A program made the translations under genes and the position numbers. A stretch of 42,343 nt of DNA from Planctomycetota bacterium (GTDB lineage Bacteria > Planctomycetota > UBA1135 > GCA-002686595): positions 1 through 42,343 of the forward strand of contig JARGPD010000023.1 of assembly GCA_029212845.1 (NCBI GenBank), in the 5' to 3' direction. Below, piece after piece: positions 8,379 to 16,635 of this stretch. The notes under the pieces are model-generated. The model saw only the letters and a list, made by a program, of their open reading frames with translations. It searched no databases and was not told the origin of the DNA. Numbering within the stretch: position 1 is the stretch's first letter; the number at the start of each line of letters is the position of its first letter.

Positions 8379-10598
8379 ATGCGCTGCACGCCCGCCCTCC
8401 TCCTCATCTGCGCCACCCAGCTCGCCGCTCCGGCGGCGCTGGCTGCCGACCTGATCGGTCCCTCGGTGTTCGCCTCGATCGAGGACAACGTCCCCTTCAG
8501 CGGGGCGGGCGATGCCTTCAAGGCGCCGGCCTTCAACAGCATCGTCATCCGGTCGAGCTCGGTCGAGTCGCGCGTGATCCGCGAGCTCGACGTGACCAGC
8601 CTGGCCGGCGCGACGATCCAGACCGCGCGCCTCACGGGGGTCGTGTCGGTCAACAACGCGCTCGACACGGGCCTGCGCACCTTCGACTTCGTGGTGTACG
8701 ACGCCGACGGCGTGGCGAGCCTGACCGACTACCAGCTGCCGGGCACCCTGGTCGGCACGGGCGCGTACCACCCGCCCGCCGAGCTGTCCTTCGACTTCGA
8801 CTTCGACGTCGCGAGCGAGCTGCAGACCCTGCTCGACGGCGGCGCGACCCACATCGGCCTGCGCGTCGCGCCGACCTCTTCGCCCAGCGCCGCCAACTCC
8901 GCCGGCAGCGTGCTGCTGACGGTCACCGCGACGGGCGCCCCGCCGACCGGCGACTGGACCCAGCAGACCGGCCGCTACCAGCTGGCCTCGCCCAGCATCG
9001 GTGACGTGGACGGCGACGGCTGGGACGAGGTCGTGCTGGTGACCGCCAGCGCGCTCGGGACCGGCAGCCCCCAGCTGCACGTGTGGCGCCATGACGGCAC
9101 GAGCCTGGCCGGCTTCCCGATCGACCTGACCTCCGGGAGCCTGGTGCCGGCCGCGCTCGCGGACCTCGACGGCGACGGCAAGCTCGAGCTCCTCATCGCG
9201 GGTTCCACCCTCGACGTCTTCGACCACACCGGTACCGCCGTGCCCGGCTGGGGCCACTCCCTCGGGGTGCGCGACCTCTCGGTCGGCGACATCGACGGCG
9301 ACGGGCGGCCCGAGGTCGTCGTCGCGCGCACGAGCTCCTCGGCGATCTCGTACGAGCACGACGGCACCTACAAGGTCGACTACTCGATCCCGAGCTTCCC
9401 CTTCTTCCAGTGGGAGAGCGCGCCGGCCCTCGCCGACCTCGACGGCGACGGGGACCTCGAGGTCATCGGGCGCGGGACGGACTCGGTCGCGATCTGGCAC
9501 GGCGACGGGTCCTTGACCGCGGGCTCGCCGGTGGCCGTGCCGGGCGGAACCACGGCGCGCCCGGTGGTGGCCGACCTCGACGGCGACGGCAGCCTCGAGC
9601 TGGTGATCACCGCCGACACCTACGTGCCGTTCCAGCCCGGGCTCGACCTCATGTACGTGCTCTCGTCCACCGGGACCGTGCTGCCTGGCTGGCCCCAGAG
9701 CGTCGCCATGTCGATCCACGACCAGCCGTCGGTGGCGGACCTCGACGGCGACGGGGACCTCGAGGTCGTGCTGACCGGCGGGAGCTCGGGCGGAGCGCCG
9801 CAGGTCTTCGCCCTGCACCACACGGGCGTGGCCGTGGCCGGCTTCCCGGTCGTGCCCCAGAGCGGCGTCCCGGCCATCGGCCGCTCGGCGGTGACCTTCG
9901 GCGACGTCGACGGCGACGAGCTGCCCGAGCTCTTGCTGCAGGTCGGCAACGCGATCTTCGCGATCGACGGCGACGGCAGCGACCTGCCCGGCTTCCCCTT
10001 CGTGCTGCCGGCCGCCGTGTCGAGCGCGACCTCGTCCCCCGCCCCAGTCCTCGCCGACCTCGACAAGGACGGCCTGGCCGAGCTCGTGGCGACGGCCTCG
10101 AGCGACCTCACCAAGGTCCAGCAGCTCGACGTCCCCTTCAGCGCGGATGTCGCGCCCTGGTCCCAGGACGACGGCGACGCCCGCGGCACGTCCTGGTACC
10201 GGCCCGCGGCCCTGACCGCGGCGTCCCACTCGGTGCCCGCTGGGGGCGCGGCCACGATCGCCTTCGCGCTGGAGCTCGGTCCCCAGCAGGCCGGCGCCCT
10301 GTACTTCCTGCTGGCCGGCGCGAGCGGAACGGCGCCCGGACTGGCCCTGCCCGGCGGACCCGGCTCCCTGCCGCTCAACATCGACGCGGTCTCGGTCTTC
10401 GCCCTCGGTGCGGCGGGCGGTCCGCTGCTGCCGGGCTTCGTCGGGGTGCTCGACCAAGCCGGCCGCGCGAGCGCGTCGCTCGTCGCGCCGTCGGGCCTGT
10501 TCGCCGGCCTGGCCGGTGCGCGCATTGACTTCGCCGCGGTGCTCGGCGCCAGCTTCGGCGCGGCCACCAACCCCGTCGGGGTCTGGGTCACGCCCTAG
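8379..10598 (+). CDS. Secreted FG-GAP/VCBS repeat protein
   Basis: The protein has 739 residues. The signal peptide is at about residues 1-23 (LLLICATQLAAPAALAA). Residues 25-190 form a beta-sandwich-like domain. From about 200 to 590 come eight Ca-binding-type repeats with the acidic DxDxDG pattern (GDVDGDGWDEVVL, ADLDGDGKLELLI, GDIDGDGRPEVVV, ADLDGDGDLEVIG, ADLDGDGSLELVI, ADLDGDGDLEVVL, GDVDGDELPELLL, ADLDKDGLAELVA). They predict a Ca-stabilised beta-propeller at the cell surface, as in integrin-alpha-like bacterial proteins. Residues about 605-739 are a C-terminal module like that of the 3945 protein. It is probably an adhesion or surface-recognition protein. A perfect 18-bp hairpin follows its stop. 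Confidence 0.85.
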   Translation: MRCTPALLLICATQLAAPAALAADLIGPSVFASIEDNVPFSGAGDAFKAPAFNSIVIRSSSVESRVIRELDVTSLAGATIQTARLTGVVSVNNALDTGLRTFDFVVYDADGVASLTDYQLPGTLVGTGAYHPPAELSFDFDFDVASELQTLLDGGATHIGLRVAPTSSPSAANSAGSVLLTVTATGAPPTGDWTQQTGRYQLASPSIGDVDGDGWDEVVLVTASALGTGSPQLHVWRHDGTSLAGFPIDLTSGSLVPAALADLDGDGKLELLIAGSTLDVFDHTGTAVPGWGHSLGVRDLSVGDIDGDGRPEVVVARTSSSAISYEHDGTYKVDYSIPSFPFFQWESAPALADLDGDGDLEVIGRGTDSVAIWHGDGSLTAGSPVAVPGGTTARPVVADLDGDGSLELVITADTYVPFQPGLDLMYVLSSTGTVLPGWPQSVAMSIHDQPSVADLDGDGDLEVVLTGGSSGGAPQVFALHHTGVAVAGFPVVPQSGVPAIGRSAVTFGDVDGDELPELLLQVGNAIFAIDGDGSDLPGFPFVLPAAVSSATSSPAPVLADLDKDGLAELVATASSDLTKVQQLDVPFSADVAPWSQDDGDARGTSWYRPAALTAASHSVPAGGAATIAFALELGPQQAGALYFLLAGASGTAPGLALPGGPGSLPLNIDAVSVFALGAAGGPLLPGFVGVLDQAGRASASLVAPSGLFAGLAGARIDFAAVLGASFGAATNPVGVWVTP
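9435..9767 (+). repeat. Identical 30-base repeat inside the FG-GAP gene
   Basis: The 30 bases at 9435-9464 and 9738-9767 are identical and encode the Ca-binding loop DLDGDGDLEV in two propeller blades about 303 bases apart. The sibling loops near 9162 and 9570 differ at a few bases. This suggests recent blade duplication or gene conversion. Confidence 0.6.
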
Positions 10599-10617
10599 CG
10601 CGCTCAGCTGTAGCGCA

Positions 10618-10659
10618 CAGCGACCCCGCTGCAGCAAGCGCGCTGCAGCGGGGTCGCTG
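10618..10659. terminator. Perfect 18-bp hairpin, bidirectional terminator
   Basis: The arm 10618-10635 is the exact reverse complement of 10642-10659, around a 6-base loop (AAGCGC). It sits between the convergent stops at 10598 and 10688, and so can serve both genes. There is no T tract on either side. Confidence 0.75.
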
Positions 10660-10687
10660 GCTTGCGGGGCTCTCGCCCAGCCATCGC

Positions 10688-11392
10688 TCAGTCGCGGTTG
10701 AGGCTCATCAAGAGCTGCAGCACGTACCAGAACATCAGCGCGACGCTGGCGAAGAGCTCGAGCGCGGCCGACACGTGGTGCGTCGTCGGGTAGTGGCGCA
10801 TGATGTTCGAGGTCTGGTACAGGATGTACCCGCCGGCCAGCACGATCATCGCGCCCGAGAAGATGATGCCCAAGTTGAAGCCGAGGAAGATGCTCGCGAC
10901 GATCAGGCCGATCGCGCAGAAGCTGCCCCACTTGAGGTACGGGCCCATGCCCGACAGGTCGCGCCGCGAGGTGATCGCGATCGCGGTCAAGCCCGAGAAG
11001 CCGATCGCCGTCACCAGGGCGGCGTTGCCGATGATGTCGGCGCCCGAGTAGAGGTGCGCCATCACGAGCAGCGGCGCCATGATGATCGCCTCGCCCACGA
11101 TGTAGATGCCGAGGCCCGTGTACTGCTTGCCGACCGAGCCGGCCTTGCGCGCCATCGACGAGCCCAGGGTGCCGACGATCATGAAGCCGCCCAGCGCCGC
11201 CAGCCAGCCGAAGCGACTAGCGAGCAGCAGGTCGGTGATCTGGTAGGCCACGCCGGTCTTGAAGAGCGCGACCTCGAGGCCGATGAAGACCAGGATCGCA
11301 CCGAAGAGGTGCTGGTAGGTGCGCGTGATGAAAGCGGCGCGGTCGTCGACCGAGGCGCGCGCGACGGACTGGACCTGGTAGCTGTCTTGCAT
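10688..11392 (-). CDS. Bax inhibitor-1/YccA family membrane protein
   Basis: The protein has 234 residues and about seven hydrophobic segments, the usual length and topology of bacterial BI-1 proteins (YccA/YbhL/BsYetJ type). Recognisable family features are the N-terminal DRAAFITRTYQHLFGAILVF, the central GLTAIAITSRRDLSGMGPYL and the C-terminal pattern GGYILYQTSNIMRHYPTTHH. YetJ is a pH-dependent Ca leak channel and YccA modulates FtsH; which activity applies here is unknown. It is divergent from the sulfatase-like lipoprotein at 11546 and converges on the FG-GAP gene with a shared hairpin terminator. Confidence 0.92.
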   Translation of the reverse strand: MQDSYQVQSVARASVDDRAAFITRTYQHLFGAILVFIGLEVALFKTGVAYQITDLLLASRFGWLAALGGFMIVGTLGSSMARKAGSVGKQYTGLGIYIVGEAIIMAPLLVMAHLYSGADIIGNAALVTAIGFSGLTAIAITSRRDLSGMGPYLKWGSFCAIGLIVASIFLGFNLGIIFSGAMIVLAGGYILYQTSNIMRHYPTTHHVSAALELFASVALMFWYVLQLLMSLNRD

Positions 11393-11545
11393 GGTTTCTC
11401 GTCATCGAGGGGGAGCCGCACCATGCGCCTCGCCCCAAGCGGCAAGGACACTAGTCTGTTCACTCCAGCCCGTCAATTGGGGGCAAGCCTCCCCGGAAGC
11501 GAGTTCCTGCCCCCGCTCCTGCCTGCCTCGCATAACCTGTCCCCT

Positions 11546-13681
11546 GTGCACTGCCCCCGACTCCTCGCCGCCCTCGCTGCGGGCCTGCTGCTCGCCTGCT
11601 CGGGCTCCACCAGCACCCCCCCCGGAGCCCCGCTCCTGATCGCCGAAGGTGGCATCCCCGAGCGCTGGACCTCGACCGAGCAGCGCACCGTGGAGGTGCT
11701 CCCGGCACCCGCGGGCTGGGTGCGGGTGCGCCAGGTGATCCCCAGTGAAGCCTGGGGGGCCGACCCCCTGACCGGGGTCTACAGCACGCCGATCGAGCTC
11801 CCTGGCGCGGGCTCGCCACCGGATCGGGATGGCCCCCACGAGCTCCGGGCGGGATCCGTGGCGCTCGAACAGCTAGCCTACTCCGCCTCGCTGCTCGAGC
11901 TCGACGGCCTGGCCGATGGCAGCTTCATCGTGCTGGGCGACAGCTTGCTGTTGATGGACCGCGGCGGCGCCTTCGTCTCCCAGCAGCTCGAGTACTTCGC
12001 CTGGATCGAACGCACCGGTCGCGAGGACGGCAAGGTCAACCTACCGGGCGCGACGGGCGACGGCATCCTGCTCTTGCCCGGTGAAGTGCTCGAGCTGGAC
12101 CTGCCGGCCGTGGGCGAGGGCGGCCCTGCGACCCTTCAGTTCTACTCGCTGGCCTTTGGTGCCGAGCGCGAAGGCGCGACCACGACCCTCGAGATCGAGC
12201 TCGGTGGCGAGCGCCTCTTCGAGGACGCGCTGCCCAACCAGCTGGTCCCGCGAGCTCGCGCTCACCGCATCCCGATCGCCAGCGCCAGGGGCGGACCCAC
12301 GCGCTTCGGGTCCACCAGCGGCAAGGGCGTCGTGCTGGTCCTCAACCCGACGATCGTGCCCGACCTGCCGCCGCCGGCCTCCGCCCAGCCGGACGTCGTC
12401 CTGTTCCTGGCAGACACCTTCCGGGCCGACTGCATGGAAGCCTGGGGTGGCCTGCCCGGGATCACGCCGCACATGAACGCCTTCGCGCGCGAGTCGTGGA
12501 CGTTCCTGGAGGCTCGCGCGCCGAGCTCCTGGACCCTACCCTCCCAGGCCTCGATGCTGACCGGGGTCTATCCCTTGCAGCACGGCGTGACCAACAGCGA
12601 CCTGGCCCTGGCCGAGGGCCTGCCGACCCTCGCACGCAGCTTCCGGAGCGCGGGCTACCGGACGGTCGCCGTCACCGACAGCGTCCTGGTCTCCGAGCGC
12701 TTCGGCATGGACTCGGGCTTCGAGACCTTCCTCGAGCTGCCCTCGGACAAGGACTTCGGGCGCGACACGCTCGAGCGGGTGCGAGGGGTTCTCGAGCTCG
12801 ACGACGGGCGGCCGCTCTTGCTGTTCGTGCAGAGCTACCGCGCGCACACCCCCTACGTGGCCAGTCCCCAGACGCTCGCCGACCTGCCCGAGCTGTTCGG
12901 CGAGGACCCCGACCCCGCCGAGTGGGAGTTCGAGCGCGTCAAGCTGCAGGTCGCCCGGGCGATCGTCGACGAGACCGCTGGGCGGCCGGCCATGTTGGCC
13001 GCGGCCAACGAGCGCCTCCTGCGCCTGTACCAGGGCGGTGCCGCCGACCTCGACCGCGGCTTCGGCCAGCTGCTCGAGCTGCTCGACGAAGAGGGCATGG
13101 CCGACGCGCTCGTCGTCTTGACCAGCGACCACGGCGAGTCCTTCGGCGAGCACGGGGACTACTCCCACGGCACGAACGTCTTCGAGGAGCTGGTGCGCGT
13201 GCCCCTGGTGATCGGCGGAGCCGGCCTGGGCAGCGGCACGTCCTCCACCCCCGCGAGCCTGATCGACCTGGCGCCGACCCTCGCGCGACTCGCCGGCATC
13301 GAGCCCGACGTCGACTGGGCCGGGCGCGCCCTGTTCGACCCGGAGACGAAGGAGCCCTGCATCCTCGCCTTCCGCGGCGGTCCCCTGGGCGACCCCGAGG
13401 AGCCCTCGACCTTCGCCGTGATCGAGGGCTCGCGCAAGCTGATCGGGGTGCTCGACGACCAGGGGCGCGCGCGCTCCTTCGACCAGGCCTTCGACCTGGC
13501 CATGGATCCCGGTGAGCGCGACGACTGGGCCGCGGGGCCGTCGTCCTGGCCGGAGGAGCTCTTCGAGCGCTGGCGTGCCGAGCTGACCTCGGCCACCACG
13601 AACGGCACGCCTCCCAAGGCCCTGACCCTGACCCTCGAGGCCCAACAGGAGCTCAAGGCCATGGGCTACCTGGGCGACTGA
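11546..13681 (+). CDS. Lipoprotein sulfatase-like hydrolase with Thr at the nucleophile position
   Basis: The protein has 711 residues. The GTG at 11546 is chosen because it opens a lipoprotein signal (LLAALAAGLLLACSG, lipobox LLAC); an ATG further upstream would bury it. Residues about 30-280 are a beta-rich N-terminal region without a recognised motif. The alkaline-phosphatase/sulfatase superfamily domain starts at about 283 (PDVVLFLADTFRADCMEAWG) with metal ligands in ADT and later TSDHGESFGEHGDYSHG. At the Cys/Ser-x-Pro-x-Arg site the sequence is TLPSQASMLTG, so Thr330 sits where formylglycine is made in true sulfatases, and Arg is replaced by Gln. The enzyme is therefore probably a Thr-nucleophile hydrolase or transferase of phosphate or phosphonate esters. 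The outer face of a membrane is its likely location. Confidence 0.85.
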   Translation: MHCPRLLAALAAGLLLACSGSTSTPPGAPLLIAEGGIPERWTSTEQRTVEVLPAPAGWVRVRQVIPSEAWGADPLTGVYSTPIELPGAGSPPDRDGPHELRAGSVALEQLAYSASLLELDGLADGSFIVLGDSLLLMDRGGAFVSQQLEYFAWIERTGREDGKVNLPGATGDGILLLPGEVLELDLPAVGEGGPATLQFYSLAFGAEREGATTTLEIELGGERLFEDALPNQLVPRARAHRIPIASARGGPTRFGSTSGKGVVLVLNPTIVPDLPPPASAQPDVVLFLADTFRADCMEAWGGLPGITPHMNAFARESWTFLEARAPSSWTLPSQASMLTGVYPLQHGVTNSDLALAEGLPTLARSFRSAGYRTVAVTDSVLVSERFGMDSGFETFLELPSDKDFGRDTLERVRGVLELDDGRPLLLFVQSYRAHTPYVASPQTLADLPELFGEDPDPAEWEFERVKLQVARAIVDETAGRPAMLAAANERLLRLYQGGAADLDRGFGQLLELLDEEGMADALVVLTSDHGESFGEHGDYSHGTNVFEELVRVPLVIGGAGLGSGTSSTPASLIDLAPTLARLAGIEPDVDWAGRALFDPETKEPCILAFRGGPLGDPEEPSTFAVIEGSRKLIGVLDDQGRARSFDQAFDLAMDPGERDDWAAGPSSWPEELFERWRAELTSATTNGTPPKALTLTLEAQQELKAMGYLGD

Positions 13682-13749
13682 CCAGGCCCCGGAGCCGGCT
13701 CCCCAGTTTGCCTGTCCCAAGCCTTGGCCCAGGCCCTAGGCTGGCACCC

Positions 13750-14982
13750 ATGGCGACGGCAAGCACCCCTGGACTCGATGGCAAGCGGGCGGAAGCACAG
13801 CCCGAGGTTCGCCGGATCGCCGAAGACTTCGACCGGGCCAGTCGCGCCGTGCGCATCCCGCGCTTCGACCGCCTGCGCTACTGGCTGCGCTTCATCGCGC
13901 TCGCGCACCGCGGCACACAGACCTTCTCTGCGACCCACGACGCCGTGTACGAGGACGGCCGGCTGCTCCGCGGCTACACACGCGCGCTCGAGCGCATCAA
14001 CCGGCGGCTCGAGGCCCTGCCGCCCCAGGCCGAGCCCGTGCAGATCCCGGTCTTCCTCGCCAGCGAGCTCGGCCCCGCCGACCTCGCGCTGCTGACGCGG
14101 ATGCGCATCCCCTTCGTGCTGCGCGGCGCGGCGCGGCATCTGCCCGCGATGGGCTGGACCCTCGAGCAGCTCGAGGCGGGCTGGGGCGAGTGCGTCGGAC
14201 CGATCAACCAGGCCAGGGACGAGCCCTCCCCCGACCTCGATCGTCCGACCAAGGCGCACCACTACTACGACTTTCGGATGGGCACCCTAGCCGAAGTCGC
14301 CGAGTCGATCCGCACCGGCGGCAAGGCTCGCTTCGTGGTGGCCGAGGACATCATGCACGTGGACGGCGGGCGCCTGCGCGAGGACCTCGACCTGGAACAC
14401 TGGGAGGCGATCAGCGGCTGGGACAAGAACCAGCACCACTGGCTGCGCTCGCGGCTCTACCTGGGCAAGCTCTTCAGCGCCCAGCTCTTGGTGCAGCCCG
14501 AGCACGCCTACTCCCTGTGGCACACCGAGGCCGGCGACAACTACTTCGTGCTCACGCGCGGCCGCAAGCGCTGGACCCTGGCGCACCCCACCTACTCCGC
14601 GGCCATGCGCCCGCGGGTCAAGAAGACGACCAACTACACCGGCAGCAACATCGACCTGCGCGAGTCGGACGAGGTGCTCGAGCGGCGCGGCTTCCGCGGC
14701 TACCTCTCGATCCCCAAGGTGCAGGCCGAGATCGAGGCCGGCGACATGCTGCGCATCCCCAGCTTCTGGTGGCACACGGTCGAGACCCTGCCCGGCAGCT
14801 ACACCCTGGCGTCGAGCCTGCGCGTCGAGTCCGGGTTCAGCCTGGTCGCGCCCGGCCTGCTCGCGATGCGACTGCTCGACAAGCAGACCCACGCGATGAT
14901 GAGGTCCTACGAGCAGGAAGGCCGCATCTCGGACGCGCTGATCGGCCAGCCGCGCAAGAGCCGCTCGGTCGCGGCCGACTAG
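13750..14982 (+). CDS. Cupin-like (JmjC-type) Fe(II)/2-oxoglutarate-dependent oxygenase-like protein
   Basis: The protein has 410 residues and no signal peptide, so it is cytosolic. Residues about 235-390 match the cupin_8/JmjC layout: first metal pair His258-x-Glu260 (SLWHTEAGDNYFVLTRGRKR), distal His342 (IPSFWWHTVETLPGSY), and a Trp/Lys-rich strand between (RKRWTLAHP). In the family these residues bind Fe(II), and 2-oxoglutarate supports hydroxylation of protein or small-molecule targets. The N-terminal 230 residues are helical and family-variable. The start at 13750 avoids an N-terminal Pro/Gly-rich extension. The next gene begins 14 bases after its stop, so the two are probably co-transcribed; the target is unknown. 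Confidence 0.78.
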   Translation: MATASTPGLDGKRAEAQPEVRRIAEDFDRASRAVRIPRFDRLRYWLRFIALAHRGTQTFSATHDAVYEDGRLLRGYTRALERINRRLEALPPQAEPVQIPVFLASELGPADLALLTRMRIPFVLRGAARHLPAMGWTLEQLEAGWGECVGPINQARDEPSPDLDRPTKAHHYYDFRMGTLAEVAESIRTGGKARFVVAEDIMHVDGGRLREDLDLEHWEAISGWDKNQHHWLRSRLYLGKLFSAQLLVQPEHAYSLWHTEAGDNYFVLTRGRKRWTLAHPTYSAAMRPRVKKTTNYTGSNIDLRESDEVLERRGFRGYLSIPKVQAEIEAGDMLRIPSFWWHTVETLPGSYTLASSLRVESGFSLVAPGLLAMRLLDKQTHAMMRSYEQEGRISDALIGQPRKSRSVAAD

Positions 14983-14996
14983 AGCGCCGCCTCCAC

Positions 14997-16364
14997 ATGC
15001 GCAACCTCGTCTTGCTGCTGCTCGTGCTCGTCCTCGCGAGCTGCCAGTCGCTGCAGCGGCTCGGCCGCGTGTCGCCCCTGGCCGGCGAGGTCGCCGAGGA
15101 CCGCATCAACCTCTGGCCGCTGTACTACCAGAACGGCTCCGAGGTCGCGGTGCTGTGGCCGATCTTCGACGTCGATGAGCAGGGCTTCGCCCTGCGACCG
15201 CTGGTCACCCACGACGGCAGCGACTGGGAGGTCCTGCCGCCGATCGTCTGGTGGGACGCGGACAGCGACGACTGGATCTTCGTCCCGGCCTACTCGCTCG
15301 AGGGCTCCTGGGGCCTGTTCCCGGTGTTCGGCTTCGGCGACCTCAGCTACGTCGGGCCGGCCTGGTGGAGCGAGGATGGTGGCGGCCTGTTCCCGCTCGC
15401 TGCGATCGGCGACGGCGTCAGCTGGGTCGGCCCGGTGTGGTGGCGCAAGGACGCGGCTGGCGACGTCGCGACGCATGGGTTGTTCCCGCTCTACACCCAC
15501 GGCGAGCGGCTCAACAACGTCGGCCCGGTGGTCTGGGAGCGCAACGAGGCCGGCGAGCTGGCCTACCTCATGGCCCTGCCGCTGCTGGGCTTCGCCCATC
15601 GCGACGACGGCAGCGGGATGGTGCTGGGCCTCTTCGGTGGCAGGGGCTGGGACGCCGCCGGCGAGACGACCTGGCTCAACGTGCTGGGCCCGGTCTACCA
15701 CCGGTCGCGGTCGGGCGACGACCAGAGCACGCACCTGCTCTGGCCCTTCGCGCACTGGTCGGACGGCACAGGTGGTAGCGACTGGTACCTGTGGCCGCTG
15801 CTCGGCAGCGAGACCTCGGCGACGGACGTGGTCCCGGTGGAAGGGGGCGCTGACGGTGCGGCCGACTCGCGACCCGTCGCTCGCACGCGCACCTGGGCCC
15901 TGGCCGGGCTGATCGAGGGCTCGGGCTCGGGTGGCCTGGACTCGCTGCGCGTCGCGCCGCTCTTCAGCCATCGCTCGGCCGCGGCCGGCGGCGCCGACCT
16001 GCTCGACTGGCTGACCCTCTTCGGCCACCAGTCCTATGGCGACGGCGCGCGCAGCCTGCACCTCGGCACGCCGCTCGGCTTCCACCACGACCAGAGCGGC
16101 GACACGGTCCGCTGGGGTGCGCTGCTCGACATCCTCGACTACGAGGCCGACGGCACCGACTCGAGCTTCGAGCTGCTGTGGTACCTCTACCGCCAGCGCA
16201 CGACCGGCAACCAGACCCGCCGCGACCTCTTCCCCTTCATCAGCTGGGACACCGGCGAGGACTCCACCGAGTTCTCCTTCCTCTGGCGCCTCCTGCACTA
16301 CGAGTCCGACGGCGACCGCCGCGGCGGCCACCTGCTCTTCCTCCCCTGGGGCGACACCGACTGA
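14997..16364 (+). CDS. Lipoprotein with WPL/FPL aromatic repeats, function unknown
   Basis: The protein has 455 residues. The N-terminus MRNLVLLLLVLVLASCQ is a textbook lipoprotein signal with Cys16. The rest is built from repeats of roughly 25-40 residues carrying aromatic blocks: NLWPLYYQNG, VLWPIFDVD, GLFPVFGFGD, YVGPAWWSED, GLFPLAAIGD, WVGPVWWRKD, GLFPLYTHGE, LLWPFAHWSD, YLWPLLGSE, DLFPFISWD. The pattern suggests a beta-propeller or beta-solenoid anchored in the outer membrane. Asp and Gly sit at the turns. I do not recognise a named family. It follows the cupin/JmjC-like gene closely and may be its partner or substrate, although one is cytosolic and the other exported, which argues against direct modification. 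Confidence 0.7.
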   Translation: MRNLVLLLLVLVLASCQSLQRLGRVSPLAGEVAEDRINLWPLYYQNGSEVAVLWPIFDVDEQGFALRPLVTHDGSDWEVLPPIVWWDADSDDWIFVPAYSLEGSWGLFPVFGFGDLSYVGPAWWSEDGGGLFPLAAIGDGVSWVGPVWWRKDAAGDVATHGLFPLYTHGERLNNVGPVVWERNEAGELAYLMALPLLGFAHRDDGSGMVLGLFGGRGWDAAGETTWLNVLGPVYHRSRSGDDQSTHLLWPFAHWSDGTGGSDWYLWPLLGSETSATDVVPVEGGADGAADSRPVARTRTWALAGLIEGSGSGGLDSLRVAPLFSHRSAAAGGADLLDWLTLFGHQSYGDGARSLHLGTPLGFHHDQSGDTVRWGALLDILDYEADGTDSSFELLWYLYRQRTTGNQTRRDLFPFISWDTGEDSTEFSFLWRLLHYESDGDRRGGHLLFLPWGDTD

Positions 16365-16374
16365 GGGGGTCGGT
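16356..16374 (+). terminator. Small hairpin overlapping the stop of the repeat lipoprotein
   Basis: ACCGAC (16356-16361) pairs with GTCGGT (16369-16374) around TGAGGGG, followed by TTA. The stem has only 6 bp, so it is a weak candidate. The 271 bases from 16365 to 16635 otherwise show only a tandem 10-mer (TGGCCGCGAC twice, 16593-16612) and the Shine-Dalgarno at 16625. Confidence 0.35.
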
Positions 16375-16624
16375 TTAGCTGCCGCTCCCCGCCCAACTCG
16401 CCCGCACCCACTCGGCCAGCTCGTCGCGTCCGGCAATGCCTCACCTGCGCGCCTCTCGCCCGGACAGCTCTCGAGGCTCGCGGTCGTGAGGCGCACCACC
16501 ACCCGGGCACGCTTCAGCCCAGTCGGAGAAGGGGCGCGGGACTTTCGACCACCTTCAGCGGGCGATTCCGCGAGCAACTGCGTTCCTCCATTTGGCCGCG
16601 ACTGGCCGCGACCGAAACCCAAAC

Positions 16625-16630
16625 GGAGAG
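16625..16630 (+). promoter_or_regulatory. Shine-Dalgarno site of the 16636 gene
   Basis: GGAGAG with a 5-base spacer to the ATG at 16636. It decides the start among several in-frame candidates and is unusual in this window. Confidence 0.7.
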
Positions 16631-16635
16631 TCTCC

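Noticed and set aside
8040-10931. A 963-codon minus-strand frame opposite the FG-GAP gene
   Set aside because: Low-complexity Arg/Gly/Ala/Val residues mirror the repeated GACGGCGAC codons of the real gene; it also runs into two real minus-strand genes in another frame.
11424-11545. Upstream ATG start for the sulfatase-like lipoprotein
   Set aside because: It adds about 40 residues before the signal peptide and would bury the lipobox; the GTG at 11546 fits an exported lipoprotein.
16593-16612. Tandem 10-mer TGGCCGCGAC in the gap before the low-GC gene
   Set aside because: Only two copies of a GC-rich word; too little for a direct-repeat attachment site, and no integrase or tRNA is near.
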